Numbered from the stretch's first letter, positions 48,901 to 60,691 are shown. The stretch: 64,000 nt of DNA from Pisolithus tinctorius (GCA_024663395.1 JANFAH010000006.1:2294001-2358000), one strand, 5' to 3'. Numbers and translations are program-made. The notes: generated by a model not told the origin, from the sequence alone.

Positions 48901-49020
48901 GACTTCTGTCGTAGTGTATACCGGTCATTGTTAAGCCACAACGAGCTAGCATCCCACCGGCGCCTTTCTGAGGCTATTGACTGGGGACAAACGGAGTTGA
49001 GAAGAGACGTTGATACATGA
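42920..49020 (+). CDS. MUS7: MUS7/MMS22-family replication-repair protein
   Basis: MMS22 and Mus7 work with a cullin Rtt101-type ligase (or its partners) to protect stalled replication forks. Seven exons were traced: 42920-43177, 43227-44420, 44473-48036, 48092-48400, 48448-48649, 48702-48811 and 48865-49020. They give about 1,930 residues, close to fission yeast Mus7. The first half is acidic, Ser-rich and disordered. It includes SLRRRDPRQLNPYAYDKLMY, a PIP/Mus7-like short motif region. The conserved helical half begins around 45550 (HRGAAQGLLYNFHRRGVRIT) and runs to the end (SYVDFCRSVYRSLLSHNELA, then ELRRDVDT). The intron 48650-48701 needs a GC donor to keep frame. The family call rests on the overall layout and conserved C-terminal half; a BLAST or HMM search against PF09462 would settle it. 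Confidence 0.78.
48650..48701 (+). other. GC-AG intron in MUS7
   Basis: The exon ends CTT GAT G and the intron begins GCAAGTAAC and ends AAAGTTAG, followed by CTATCCTCAAG. This gives DAILKNAAERVRAG in frame. The nearest GT donor gives an early stop. Confidence 0.75.
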
Positions 49021-49164
49021 CACATCGGACAGGTTTCCTTTCTTGCATATACAACTTATGTATTGTTAGCCGCATCCACGCATGTCTTGTATCCGTAGAT
49101 GTCGATATGAGCATCTTCACATTCTGTCATACCATCGGTGTCGGACCGTCCCCATAGCCGGATT

Positions 49165-49178
49165 GGGGTTAGGGTTTG
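49165..49178 (+). promoter_or_regulatory. Telomere-box-like motif upstream of CAF40
   Basis: The sequence GGGGTTAGGGTTTG lies about 115 bp before the CAF40 start. It contains about two TTAGGG-type units. In fungi such boxes are bound by Myb-domain factors (Tbf1/Teb1 type) at some promoters. The role here is inferred. Confidence 0.4.
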
Positions 49179-49291
49179 ATTACATAACAACCGCAGAGAC
49201 TTGCGAGTCTTCAATCACACAGCTTGGCACCGCACTTGCCCGACGTCAGCTTGTCCTCATTACAACTCATTAGCCTCCCAGCGTAGCCATC

Positions 49292-50531
49292 ATGGCGGGG
49301 CTCATATCTCCAAAGCCGCTCTCATACATGCAACACACAGGACAGTTTGGTCCCTACCCGCAACAGCGCTTCTCCGGTTCGACCATGGCCGCGTATGCCG
49401 AAACACCCGCCATCCTGCAGTCTCATCAAAGCCACTTGCTCGGAATTCAAGAGGAGAACAAAATTTATGCGCTGGTAATTGACTTGCTTGACCCCAGCGC
49501 CAGGGAGGCAGCGTTGCTCGAGTTGAGTAAGAAGAGAGAACAATACGATGATCTCGCTTTAGTGCTCTGGCATTCGTTCGGTGTGTCGGTTGATCATGGC
49601 CTTGGTTACCAACTCACTTCTCTGGTGTCGTTATAGGTATTATGCCAGCTCTCCTTCAAGAAATTGTCTCAGTCTATCCATACCTTTCACCCCCCAATCT
49701 TACCGCCCACGTTTCTAACCGCGTGTGCAATGCCCTCGCGCTTCTGCAATGCGTCGCTTCTCACCCAGAGACCCGGCAGTTATTCCTTAATGGTGAGAAT
49801 TTGTGACAAGTTTTCCGGGTAGTAAGTGGTTGACCCGATGCAACAGCCCACATACCCCTCTTTCTTTACCCGTTCTTGAACACGACTTCGAAAACTCGTC
49901 CCTTTGAGTACCTCCGGCTTACATCTCTTGGTGTTATTGGTGCCCTTGTCAAGGTGGATATCCCTTCACGTTCTTGCACACGATTAACATTGACGCCATC
50001 ATGGGACCGCAGCAAAACGACAATTCTACTGTTATCCACTTTTTGCTCTCTACTGAAATCATCCCCCTTTGCCTGCGTATCATGGAGACTGGCTCCGAAT
50101 TATCCAAGACTGTTGCTATTTTTATTGTTCAGAAGATTCTTCTTGACGAAACTGGTTTAACCTACATCTGCCACACCTACGAGCGGTTCTATGCCGTGGG
50201 TACTGTGCTGAGTAACATGGTAAACCAGTTGGTTGAAACGCAAGCAGTCCGACTGCTTAAGCATGTCGTGCGTTGCTATCTCAGGTTGAGCGACAACGTG
50301 AGGTGAGTTCACACGCGTTGGTCTGTTTTCTGTTTTTGTCTCACAGACGTCAGAGCGAGGGAAGCATTGCGAGCGTGTCTCCCTGAGCCGCTCCGCGACC
50401 AAACGTTTAGTGCCCTCCTGAAGGTGAGCTCATGTTGCGTCACCAGTGCATGCTCATTGAAGGTGTTTCAGGGTGACATGGTCACCAAGCGGTGCTTGAC
50501 TACGCTCCTCAATAACCTCAACGAGCAATGA
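49292..50531 (+). CDS. CAF40: CAF40/CNOT9 (RCD1), CCR4-NOT complex subunit
   Basis: CAF40 is a scaffold subunit of the CCR4-NOT deadenylase complex, which shortens mRNA poly(A) tails. The ATG at 49292 opens [15 protein letters not shown] with a short variable N-terminus. The conserved armadillo-repeat core follows: [91 protein letters not shown] and [20 protein letters not shown]. The end reads [12 protein letters not shown]. Conservation is high along the whole length. Introns are short. No defects were seen. The gene sits between MUS7 and SUR2, with no functional link implied. Confidence 0.95.
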
Positions 50532-50976
50532 CGTATGCGATATCAGGCCGCTGAAGCGAGGCCATCCAATACAAACGAAACATATTTCTTTAATTGACCT
50601 CTACGGGCGACAAGTTTGGACAATCTGGATATTCATCGCATTTGTATCCTTTGCGCTCATTGTGCGATTTGCTTTTGTACACCTCACTATCTACCGTCTA
50701 ACCGTAATGTGAATATTCCATTAGAATTATGTTGTAGTTCTACCATACACATATAAATGCCCGATTCTGTTGTTCTTGCAGGGTCGGATCTGGAATGGTC
50801 TCCTCTTCCACGTGACTCGTCTCAATTTTGGGCACGCGCGCCGAATGGAATCGGACAGGATCAGACACGGCACTAATACTTTGTCACCGGATGGGAGCGC
50901 CATTTTGAAAGCACCTTTCTCTTCACCCTAATCTTGACCCTTCGACAGCTTCGGACTTGACAACATTAGAGTACCA
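50532..50976. other. Intergenic interval
   Basis: About 445 bp between two plus-strand genes; it should hold the CAF40 3' end and the SUR2 promoter. No motif recognised. Confidence 0.4.
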
Positions 50977-52061
50977 ATGCTGTTCAACGACACAGCACAC
51001 GCGTGCACTGGCTTCATGGACGGGGAGAACATATGTCTTTCGACCCTCAAGGTTCCGTTCTACTTCGCTATGCGCCAGGATCTTTTCGACAGTGTGTCCG
51101 ACACTGCGCTCGCTCTTGCGGCACCGGTTGTTGCATACTGGTTGCTTTCGTTGTTTTTCCACTGTCTAGACATGTCCGGTTGGGGATGGCTGGACAAGTA
51201 CAGAATACACCCGTCGGAGGAGGTGACGTCCCGCAACCGCGCAACACGCACTGAAGTCTTCTGGGCAGTCATCCTCCAGCACACCATTCAAACGGCACTT
51301 GGCTACGCATGGTTTGCAGAGGTCGCACGCGTATCTCCGACTACATGTTATAATCAGATGGAGGCAGTGGCCAAGAGTTTGGTGCGAGTGACGAGGTTGA
51401 TCCTTGGTTCCTATACAGCAGACGCTTTCCTGCAGCGTGGAGGAGCCGATATCACACATTGGTTGTATTGGTGGGGCATACCAGCTGCACAGTTTCTATT
51501 TGCCCTGTAGGTTTTGATTGCCGGGTCGGCGTAACACTCTGACAAATTTCTCCTAGCTTCGTCATCGACACATGGCAATACTTCCTCCATCGTTTGATGC
51601 ACACCAACAAATTCCTGTACAAGCAACTACACTCAGTACATCATCGGCTTTACGTGCCTTACGCTTTTGGCGCATTGTACAACCATCCTTTGGAAGGTCT
51701 CATACTGGATACGTGTGGTGCAGCTGTGGCAGAATACCTCGCTGGACTTTCTGTCAGACAAGCCATGTTCTTGTTCGCTTTCAGCACGTGCAAAACCGTC
51801 GATGACCATTGCGGATACAGCTTCCCATTCGATCCACTTCAGGTATTCACGATGAATAACGCAGACTACCACGACATTCACCATCAGGTCCGTGACTTTT
51901 CTTCGATGTTTAGGGGGCTTTTTAAACTCACGTTGCTTCAGGCTATTGGGATTAAATCTAACTTCTCACAACCTTTTTTCGTACATTGGGATGTAATTCT
52001 GGGCACCAGACTAACCAGAAAACAAATCGAGGAACGCAGACAGAAGGTTAAAACTACGTGA
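50977..52061 (+). CDS. SUR2: Sphingolipid C4-hydroxylase (SUR2 family)
   Basis: This ER membrane di-iron enzyme hydroxylates dihydrosphingosine at C4 to make phytosphingosine. The ATG at 50977 gives MLFNDTAHACTGFM. Membrane helices follow (for example ALAAPVVAYWLLSLFFHCLD). The fatty-acid-hydroxylase histidine boxes are all present: HRLMH, HSVHH and HDIHHQ. The stretches FGALYNHPLEGLILDTCGAA and STCKTVDDHCGYSFPFDPLQ are typical of SUR2. The last intron separates HDIHHQ from AIGIKSNFSQPFFVHWD. The protein ends RRQKVKTT. All catalytic histidines visible to me are intact. Confidence 0.95.
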
Positions 52062-52353
52062 CTTCTCATCGGCCATATACCTTTGTTTGCTCTACTTTTG
52101 TTGGCTGTAAATCATGCATTTAATGAGGCGGTCGATAATATCTTGTTGCATACCGTTCGTACATTACATCCTGACCTTTTTGTGTTGATTTACGTACTTA
52201 GATTCCCGTCAAGTTGGCTTCTTTCACATCGTTCCGATTGATTACTAGCAGCCTAGTGCATAAAATTGATAAAAGTGTTTGTGATCCGTAGATCTACCCT
52301 CGAACAGATAACTCGGATTCGTTTCCGTCACTCCCAGATTCCACAAGCATAAA

Positions 52354-54143
52354 ATGGCCCAGAACCGATTCTTCCCCGCCATCGGCCAACTCGCCCGCAA
52401 AGCAGACACGAACCCGGGTGATGCTTCTGATGCCCAAACGCAAGACGATAACAAGCCGCTTGAGGAAGTGCAATCCTTGTGCATGCAGTGCGGCGAGCAG
52501 GCGAGAACACGCCATCCTCGGTAACCGCGAATCGCAATGGCTGACCGAGTGCATGCGCATGCCGATTACAGGGTGTCACCCGGATGATGTTGACCTCGAT
52601 TCCGTACTTCAAGGAGGTGATCGTGATGAGCTTCCGATGTGAACACTGTGGTGCGGCGAATAACGAGATACAATCTGCCAGTACTATCAAACGTACGTCC
52701 TCCCCCATTGACATTTTACGCATTTCTATTGTATCTGAACTTCTATCTGCAGCGGAAGGTGTGCTATATACTCTCAAGGTCCTACATCGCGCCGACCTGG
52801 ATCGCCAGATCGTCCGCTCCGAAGCGTGTACGATCGAGATACCGGATTTCGAACTTCAGCTGCCGCCTGCTCGCGGACAACTTACAACCGTAGAGGGTCT
52901 ACTGCGTGATATCGCAACTGACCTGGGTGCTGAGCAGCCTGTGAGAAGAATATTGGATGAGGCGGCGTATACAAAGATTCAACAAATTATCGACGGAATT
53001 AAAGAAGTTCTAGGCGACGAAGAGGAGGTCGAGGATGACATTGAGCAGGCGACGCGGGTTGCCAGCGCAGCAGAACAGAACAAGGAAAACCCCGTCAAGC
53101 AAGTCATTACCCTCAAACTTGACGATCCCACAGGCAATTCTTTCGTCGAGTTCCTTGGAAGCATTTCGGACCCCAAGTGGACGTTCAAGACGTACGCCCG
53201 AAATGCAGAGCAAAATCGTGCGCTAGGATTGCTTCCTCCGGACTCAACGGAGCAGGAAGATTCCACAGAAGAGAAGAAAGAGGCGGATGGAAATGAGGAA
53301 GTTTACGAGTTCCCGGGTGTGTGTTCGCGATGTACACGTCCACTGGTAACCCGCATGAAGAAAGTATCGATTCCGTACTTCAAGGTGCGCACTTCCACGG
53401 AAGCTGATCCCAGTGTGGTGCTAACACGTTTTTCTCAAGGATACGTTGATCATGTCAACAAATTGCGAGAATTGTGGATACCGAGATAACGAAGTCAAGT
53501 CTGGGGCTGCCATCTCTGATAAGGGGAAGAGAATTACTCTGAGGGTAGAAGATCGGGAAGACTTGAGCAGAGATATTTTGAAAGTGAATGGCTTTTGACT
53601 TCTCCCTTCGCAGTCCTCATTCATATCTGACTTTGCCTTTTGGAAGAGCGAGACATGCGGCTTGACGATACCAGAGATAGATCTGGCGCTGCAGCCCGGA
53701 ACGCTCGGCGGACGATTTACAACAGTAGAAGGTATCCTAGAGCAAGTCTACGAGGAGCTGTCAGAAAAGGTATACACGGTTGGAGACTCCAGCACAATGG
53801 TGGACGAAGACAGACAAAAATTCCAGGACTTCTTGAAGCAGCTAAAAGAGGTGCGTCATTCCTACCATCAATGCAAGGACGGGAAATATGATATATGTTA
53901 TTTGCACAGATCACTGCCGCTGAGAAGCCGTTTACTCTGATCCTAGATGATCCTCTCGCGAACTCGTACCTGCAGAACCTGTATGCGCCTGATCCAGACC
54001 CTAACATGGAGATCATCACGTACGAGAGAACGTGGCAGCAAAACGACGAACTGGGTCTGAATGACATGAAGGTAGAGAACTATGCTGCGGATGATCCAAA
54101 CGAACCGAATGAAGAGAGCAGCATCAAGGAAGTTGCATCATAA
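52354..54143 (+). CDS. ZPR1: ZPR1 zinc-finger protein
   Basis: ZPR1 is an essential protein that helps fold eEF1A and moves between cytoplasm and nucleus. It consists of two copies of a ZPR1 unit, each a C4 zinc finger plus a beta-rich domain. First finger: CMQCGEQ joined to [20 protein letters not shown] and then CEHCG. Second finger: [20 protein letters not shown] then CENCG. Each is followed by a domain with the family's FTTVEG-type motif ([11 protein letters not shown] and [11 protein letters not shown]). The ATG at 52354 opens [12 protein letters not shown]. The intron at 52501-52571 appears to use a GC donor; with it the first finger reads through in frame. The end is [10 protein letters not shown]. 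No defects. Confidence 0.95.
52501..52571 (+). other. GC-AG intron in ZPR1
   Basis: The exon ends GGC GAG CAG and the intron begins GCGAGAACACG and ends CCGATTACAG. Joining to GGTGTCACC restores the conserved CMQCGEQGVTRM. The available GT sites give a stop or lose a zinc ligand. Confidence 0.6.
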
Positions 54144-56971
54144 ATGTGTTATTCGTACTAATAAAGCATTGTCGTTGGTTGGTATCAGCATTCTAATCAT
54201 GAGGAATAATGCACTGGTGGTCCGGGATCTCCAAAGGTCTGTTGGAAACTAATAGCTGTCACGATATGATAGGTACTGAGTTGTCAACATACGACATCTG
54301 CTCGAAGGGGGGCACGTTGGTGTGGTCCGTAGTGACAAGTTGCATGCCCAGAGTGAGATATCGACCCCATATATACTGCTTATGGGCTCGATATCTCACT
54401 CTTGGCACGCATGCTCTCTCCAAGCTTGTTTTTTGTATTCATCCGATTCAAAACCGAAGAGCCTTACATAAGAAGTTGGTGTACCTTTGTAGCATCAACT
54501 TCGTCTCGTCCTTAGATTCCTCATGCGTACGCCTGGATGATCACAGCTCCCCAGAGCGCCAACTGTCGAAGGGATATGGGTCGGAATGTCCTCTGAGAGG
54601 TTCCCTGCTGCGACATCCGTCCTCCCTACAATCACGCTGCCGCTTAAGGGGTTCAACCGCATCCCAGGCGGCTGAACGTCTAAAGCGGCAGCGCTGCTGT
54701 AGCGTACACTATTTTGCTCATGAACGGATACGACGCTTCCTGGCGTCGCTGTGCCTAATGATCGTGAGTTCAAGTATGTGATTGCATTGATAGTACTGAC
54801 ACTAATAGTATAAGTTAAACAGTTGACTGCAATTCGCCTATTCAAACTCTCTTCTATTACTGTTGAGTCCTTGTTTCGCTTTGCAAAGGTTCCCAACCGC
54901 CCGGTATCACCGTAGCCTGTCGAGTCGTTAGTAAGGACGTGCATGCGAAGCTACCGTTCCGGACTTGGCTTTTGACTAACACATTGATCCTAGTTCATCA
55001 TCATCGCGGACACGTAGATCGAGAAGCTATGGAAGGCCGAGGGTGGATATTCCATGTCGTTTTGGCCTTTACTTGCGCCCCCTTTGCTCCTCTTCCTTCA
55101 CGCTCGGAATCTCAGAGCGTCTCCCCATGTAGATGACGGTAAGGCTATGAGTATAACAAGGGTTAAGAGGTGTGTACTTACGGCGGGATCAGCAGACCGT
55201 TCACTGATGAGCCCGGTTTCGTGGTGGCCCCACACATGAATTAGCAGCCCAGTGGTGTGGTTCGGGCGAACAAAACCCTCAAATGGCGGAGTCTCGTCGT
55301 TGCATTGGTCTAGGGCAAGCTTATGCAAGTTAGTTACGGGCGATTGTCTCCTGTATAGTCGTTGCTTTCCAGGCCACTCTATCACACAGCTTGGTCTGTA
55401 GGTCCTCATGTGGATAGCAGCTTTCCTTCCTCGAGTCCACTCGTGTGAAGGGGGCAAGGGCTGATCAAGAACCTGCCGCAGGGACAAATGCATATGGAGT
55501 GTCGGACATCTTGTCAAGACGGGGCCTAGGCTATGGGGTGCAGGGATGACCCCGACCCCCCGGCCATGCTTTTCAAGGGTCTTAGCTTCCTCTGCGCTCT
55601 CACATCTCGATGTCCACCAACAGTGGTGAGCTCCTTCCCAGCTCTCCAATCTGCGTGGTTTGGGCAACATACAGCCCAAATTTCTTTTGACTTCTCAACC
55701 AACCCGCACTTTTCCCATCCATCGGTGAAATCCCTGTGGGTCCATCGTTGTGTTTGCGCTTTGTTCTCAGCAAGACCCAAGATTGTCTAGTCTGTACTCT
55801 GTGCCTTTACGTGTGGGTCCTTTCGCCTATATTTAATAATTAGTTTTACCGATTCAGGTAGCATTCTGACGTTAAAGGCTTCACCCTTTTTCGTGCCCAG
55901 GGATAGAGCATGGCTCTACTGCTCCTGGCTTATCGCGGCTGGTTGCTGATCCTGCCCTGAAGGGCACAACCGTTTCCACCTCGTACATTTTTCCAGTGTA
56001 ACAGCCTCATCCAGTAGATTCGACAGATGACGTTTCTCATGGGCGAGCAAAGGTGGAACGTTGTCCGCCGGAGTATAACGGCTAGGATCATGCTCTCCAC
56101 GACAGATTCCAGACAGAGAGGAAAATTGTCAACGTGGACGAGGCAATTGCTTTACACTTTGCAGCACTGCGACTACGTCCAACTGAACGTCCGGTTTGAG
56201 TCAAGCTGTCGCACTCGGACATGCAGCGCCAGGGCATCGCGATTCCTGAGATCACAAGGGCAGGATGCAAGCAGGTCGAGCGAAAGGAGACAACAGCGAT
56301 CACAGAGGGACGACTCGAGGGGGGATTGCTCACTTGGTCGTTGTGTATGAAATAACCAGAATGTATATTTAATGTCATAGCTACGTACCGGACTCAGATG
56401 ATAGCAAGCTTGTTGGCATCAGTGCTTTTACAAAAGATCAATTTGCGAACATCCAATCTATTCGTAGAATTCACCAGGACTTTAAGTTTAATGGTGGAAT
56501 ATATAAGAGGTCGATGCCGAGTCTATCGACAAATAGATGAGTGTCGAATTGACGAAGGAAAACTGCACCCGGACAACCACAGGAAATGAGCGACAAAAAC
56601 TTCAAGGATAGAAACGAGAGGGGGGGAGCCTCCGCGGAGCCCGGCCGTCACAGACTCACAGCCAGAACGGCAATTCTCAAAAGACCTTTTTGCCCGCGGG
56701 AAAGAGATCTTCTAGATGATATCGTGACACGAAGCTGCCATCGTTTCAATTCAACAAATTATTCAGGGCTAACAACCACCCAGTCTTCGACGGCTTATGT
56801 TCACATATTCAGAACATTTGACACTCGAACACCGCAAACGTTGAGATCCTGAGACTCCGACCAAAGAGAAAACTTGAAAGCAACTTACCGCTCTACCTGA
56901 TTATGTAAGCACGTGGAAGGCACCGAAGTGAGCAAGTCGACTCAGTATATGCGGGGGATACTTCACGAACC
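54144..56971. other. 2.8 kb interval without a supportable gene
   Basis: This gap holds the inverted repeat at 54341-54416 and two long unassigned frames: plus 54209-54781 and minus 55098-55679. Neither has a recognisable domain or a firm start and intron pattern. The last part upstream of MAK16 should contain its promoter. Confidence 0.45.
54341..54416. repeat. Near-perfect inverted repeat (hairpin)
   Basis: Arms of 22 nt at 54350-54371 and 54381-54402 are complementary except for one base pair, with a 9-nt loop (54372-54380). Outside the arms, GCATGC occurs on both sides, so weaker pairing may extend further. It could be a small palindromic element, a transcript hairpin or a miniature inverted-repeat remnant. 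Confidence 0.8.
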
Positions 56972-58332
56972 ATGCAAAGCGACGACGTGATATGGTCCGT
57001 CATCAACAGTCAATTCTGCTCTTACAAAGTCAAGTGCGTATCATGCGCTGCTAACCTAACTAATCATCCGTCCGTTCTGATCAAGTTTTACAACAGAACA
57101 GTGACACAGAATTTTTGTCGGAACGAGTATAATGTGACGGGTTTCTGTAATCGTCAGTCTTGTCCACTTGCAAACTCGCGGTATGCCACCGTACGAGAGA
57201 GGGAAGGTGAGTTCATGCGTGTATGCACGTTTGTGGAGCCCAGGCGTTGATGGGGATCGGGTCGATGTGGTGTGTAGGTGTGCTTTATCTGTATGTCAAA
57301 ACAATCGAGAGAGCGCATACCCCTGCAAAGATGTGGGAAAAGATACAACTCTCGAATAACTATTCAAAAGCCTTGGAGCAGGTAATGTCTTTCCATTGTG
57401 AAAAAATAGTTCGTTGACTGTATTGTATCGCCTCCTTCCTCCGCACGCCTCCGCCCCCTACTTTTTGTAGATCGACAAAGAGCTCATATACTGGCCAAAT
57501 TTTATCATTCACAAATGTAAACAGCGCGTGACGAAGATCACGCAGTACCTCATCAAGATGCGACGAATGAAACTACGCCAAGAGTACGTTTTCTTCTTTG
57601 CTTTGCTTGATACTCGGAGTTAATCTGCCTCCCCCACGTTGTGCTCTCACAGACCAAAACTCGTCGGTGTGAAGAAAAAATTGGAGCGTCGTGAGGCGAC
57701 ACGGGAACGTAAAGCACTCTCAGCGGCTCACTTGGAGAGGTCTATCGAAAAAGAGCTCATCGAGCGGCTCAAGTCAAAAGCATATGGCGATGCACCACTA
57801 AACGTGAACGAGAGCGTATGGCAAGCTATATTAGATCGAGAAAGGGGAGAGAAGCAGGAGAAGGAGCTGGAGGACGCTGAGGAAGAACTAAGTCTGATAG
57901 ACGACGAGACCGAGGGGGAGGAGGAAGAGATGGAAGAAGAGATGGAGGGCGAGTTTGTGAGCGATCTAAGTGGAGACGAAGATGAGGGTTTCAGCGACTT
58001 AGAGGACATAGTGGTCTGTGCAGATTTACTCTTTTCGTATTTGTGCGCTGACGGATTGCAGGCCGGGGATTCTGGAGAGGATTCGGGAGATGAATCTGAG
58101 GATCCCAGTGAAGAAGGGGATGCACGGCCAAAAACACTGCTTGGAAAACGGAAAGCAAAACCCCCAGCGAAAGCCCCTCCACGAAAGAAAGTGGAGAAAA
58201 CGAGTGCGTTTACATTTTACGTTCAGTGTTTTCCGCTGAACGTCGTACATAGGGGGACCAAAAGTGTCTGTGGAATACGAGCAGGAATTGGAGAGCGTAC
58301 CTATCTCACATTCCCAACTTGCAAATTGGTAG
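56972..58332 (+). CDS. MAK16: MAK16, 60S ribosome biogenesis factor
   Basis: MAK16 is a nucleolar protein that works with RPF1 in early 60S subunit assembly. The ATG at 56972 opens [20 protein letters not shown]. After an intron the zinc-binding part reads [20 protein letters not shown], then [40 protein letters not shown] and [17 protein letters not shown] Lys/Arg-rich segment and long acidic blocks follow (about 57860-58110). The last exon, in another frame than the longest downstream ORF, encodes VEYEQELE then LANW and the stop at 58330-58332. This ending matches fungal MAK16. All parts are in order; no defects. Confidence 0.95.
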
Positions 58333-58465
58333 CATCCGCATTGTTTCCACCGTACTTACCCCGTGCATTTTGGCACCTTGTTGTTTATTCATTCCCACAG
58401 CTTTGTCTGACAATGCATTATCCCAAAAACCATATATTCCAGCAACGACAGACATAAGGTTGGTC

Positions 58466-59732
58466 CTACCACCCGAAGAGCAAATCAGTAACCTGGCTTA
58501 TCACCCCTCTGGCGGAAGGACTCTGTCCTGGAGTGCCAACAAGAGGTGCAGGGACTGCAGGTTTCTGTGTTGGTGTTGCGCCAGGTTGGAGGCCTGGTTT
58601 CCGGAATGCTGCGGTGGATGGGACGAGTCGGATGGGCGTGCCTACTGATGTATGTGGTGGAGGGCTGTCCACGGCCATAGGATGTGATGGATGATGATTC
58701 GGGGACGTCGAAACTGTAAATTCGGATTGGCGTGACGAGGACACAAGCTCTGTCGCTACTAACGGGTCCTAGATATGGAGCATTAAAATTTTGAAGTGAG
58801 AACGGGTGACGAGGTGCAAAGACTCACGGCCCATTTGACACCGATCATGTACGTCCCAGTGAGGACCTCGCCGTTCCTCCTTATTGCCCGCGTTGCCTCT
58901 GCTGTGTCCCTGTACCCAATTCTAAAGCAGTTGACGATTTCGGTGTTGGGTTCCGGATCTGTGGTGGCTCCGAGTGACTTGAAGTACTCGACGGTGATAG
59001 AATACTTGTCAGGAGGGTATCCAAAGACGACGACATAGACGGGTGCCGAGGTAGGCGTTGTTTCTGATCTGGGTGTGCGCGACGGAGAGGGGAAGGTTGA
59101 ATTGTCTAGAGAGAAGCGCTACGGGGGACGTGAGTGACTATTAAAAAAAGAATAAAGGCGAGAAACGCGTACCTTTTGTGGTGGGGCAGACATGCCAAAG
59201 GTCGTATCACCAAAGACATCATGGATGGAAGCTGTAGGAGGAGCGTCCATGTCCGCGAATGGCTGTCTCTGGCTAGAAGACCATAATACACACTCAGTGA
59301 GAACGACGAATGCTATGAGTATGAACAAAAACACACCCGGTGGAGCTCTCGAACATGGAATCAGTCCCGAAATGGGGTGCGCCGCCTCGAGAGAGGGCAA
59401 GGTTCATCTTTGCCTTTGTCTGTACGGTAGGTATTTCGTCGGTATGCTGGGTGTTCTGAGGCATGGCCTTGTTTTTGGATTCATGTCAGAGGAAAAGGAT
59501 TGCTCTGAGGAGAGCCGTCTGCTCACGTTGTACTGTTGTGCCGACTGTAGGGGTGTAAGTAATAGTACGGGTCAGAATGAGAAGTAGTAGCTAGGCGGTG
59601 TCTGACCATCAAGTAGCCTGGTTGGTAGTGCGTTCTTGACTGGCCAAAGGTGTCCGTCAAGGACGAACCGAGCGTGGACGTGGCCGGGGTGCCCCATGGG
59701 CTGGTCGTACCTTGGCCCGCGCTCGACGACAT
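58466..59732 (-). CDS. NUP53: Nucleoporin NUP53/NUP35 (MPPN/RRM-NUP35 domain)
   Basis: This nucleoporin links inner-ring pore components and contacts the nuclear membrane. On the minus strand the start ATG at 59732 gives MSSSAGQGTTSPWGTPATS. Then QYQ-like SRTHYQPGYLM joins SAQQYN across an intron. QTKAKMNLALSRGGAPHFGT follows, then TDSMFESS and, after an intron, DAPPTASIHDVF. The RRM-NUP35 domain is clear: VYVVVFGYPPDKYSITVEYF and then IVNCFRIGYRDTAEATRAIR. The C-terminus ends VTDLLFGW, an amphipathic tail like the membrane-binding helix of the family. The 5' frame stays open to 59804 without an ATG, so an extra first exon is possible. A damaged copy of this 5' end lies at about 62600-62640 (see findings). 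Confidence 0.88.
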
Positions 59733-60691
59733 GGCAGGAAGTGGAAGACGCGTGGGTTTCTCACGGGAACCTTTGTTACCAAAGGACGTCGGTGACGGCC
59801 ACAATCTTGTTGCTTTTTGGACGGTGTCGCCATGCTGGAACTCAAGACCTTTGGTGCATATCCATGTAGTATGATGTTCAAGATCACTCCATGCATTTTG
59901 GCATGCTCTCCTTTAGCTGAACTTCGGCTTTCACCTCGATAATCGGCGACACCAGATACACTAGATACATACATACAAAATCATCGCCACCCAGCTTTAC
60001 ACGAAGCCACAGACGCCAGTTGCTGTGGATATAAGAGCAAACGTTTATGATTGCCCTTCACCTTCACGGCCCCATTTGCGTACTCGACTCCACACTTTCA
60101 GGCGCACCCATCTGTCAGACCAGGGGATAGCCTGAATTTCTAAGTACGTAGACTCGACGAAGCCAGCCCTCCCCCTCTCATCACTGATCTGTACGTATAG
60201 ATTATGCCTCGCATACACCCTTTGCCTCGCATACACCCTTTGCCTCGCATACACCCTTTGCCTCGCATGCGCACTATACCCCTTGTACGCACTGTCCCTC
60301 GCACACGCATTATCCCTCGCAGAGAGTTGGTGTGTATCTGCATGTCACATTAGACTTTGATGAATACTGTCTCCTGCAGACCGTTCCGCCGATCCACAAT
60401 GATCTTTGGTAAAACTGCTCCGTGCGTGGATTAGTGGCCTCTAAAGTCAAGACAAAAGTTCCGATGTAATACGCAGGAATCTGGCCACTGCGTGCTTGCG
60501 GCAGTTCAGCGAGTCCGATTACGCAAAATTCAAACAGTTGTCTGTGTCGTACGCGTGCCACCACTCATTTTTTGATCCCAATATGATGGGCATCTTCATT
60601 CCAGTAACAATCCCCTCGAGCAGTCAACGTGTCCCACACCACCACCCCTCGGGTAGGTATTGTAACATGGCTTAATGGCCAAAATTAACGG
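59733..60691. other. Interval between NUP53 and the HET gene, with duplicated upstream block
   Basis: This 960 bp stretch is the upstream part of the duplicated HET unit. It includes an 18-bp tandem repeat (60205-60268). At about 60500-60640 a plus-strand open frame encodes FSESDYAKFKQ and MMGIFIPVTIPSS. The same frame is conserved in the second copy, so it is probably true coding sequence for the HET gene's N-terminus. Confidence 0.6.
60205..60268 (+). repeat. 18-bp minisatellite, about 3.5 copies
   Basis: The unit TGCCTCGCATACACCCTT occurs exactly at 60205, 60223 and 60241, followed by a partial copy. Degenerate units continue to about 60320. The matching part of the second HET unit (63065-63150) has only scattered diverged copies of CTCGCATACAC. 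Confidence 0.9.

Noticed and set aside
54209..54781. 190-codon plus-strand frame
   Set aside because: It runs through both arms of the hairpin and has low-complexity, Ser/Cys/Arg-rich composition without a domain; likely chance.
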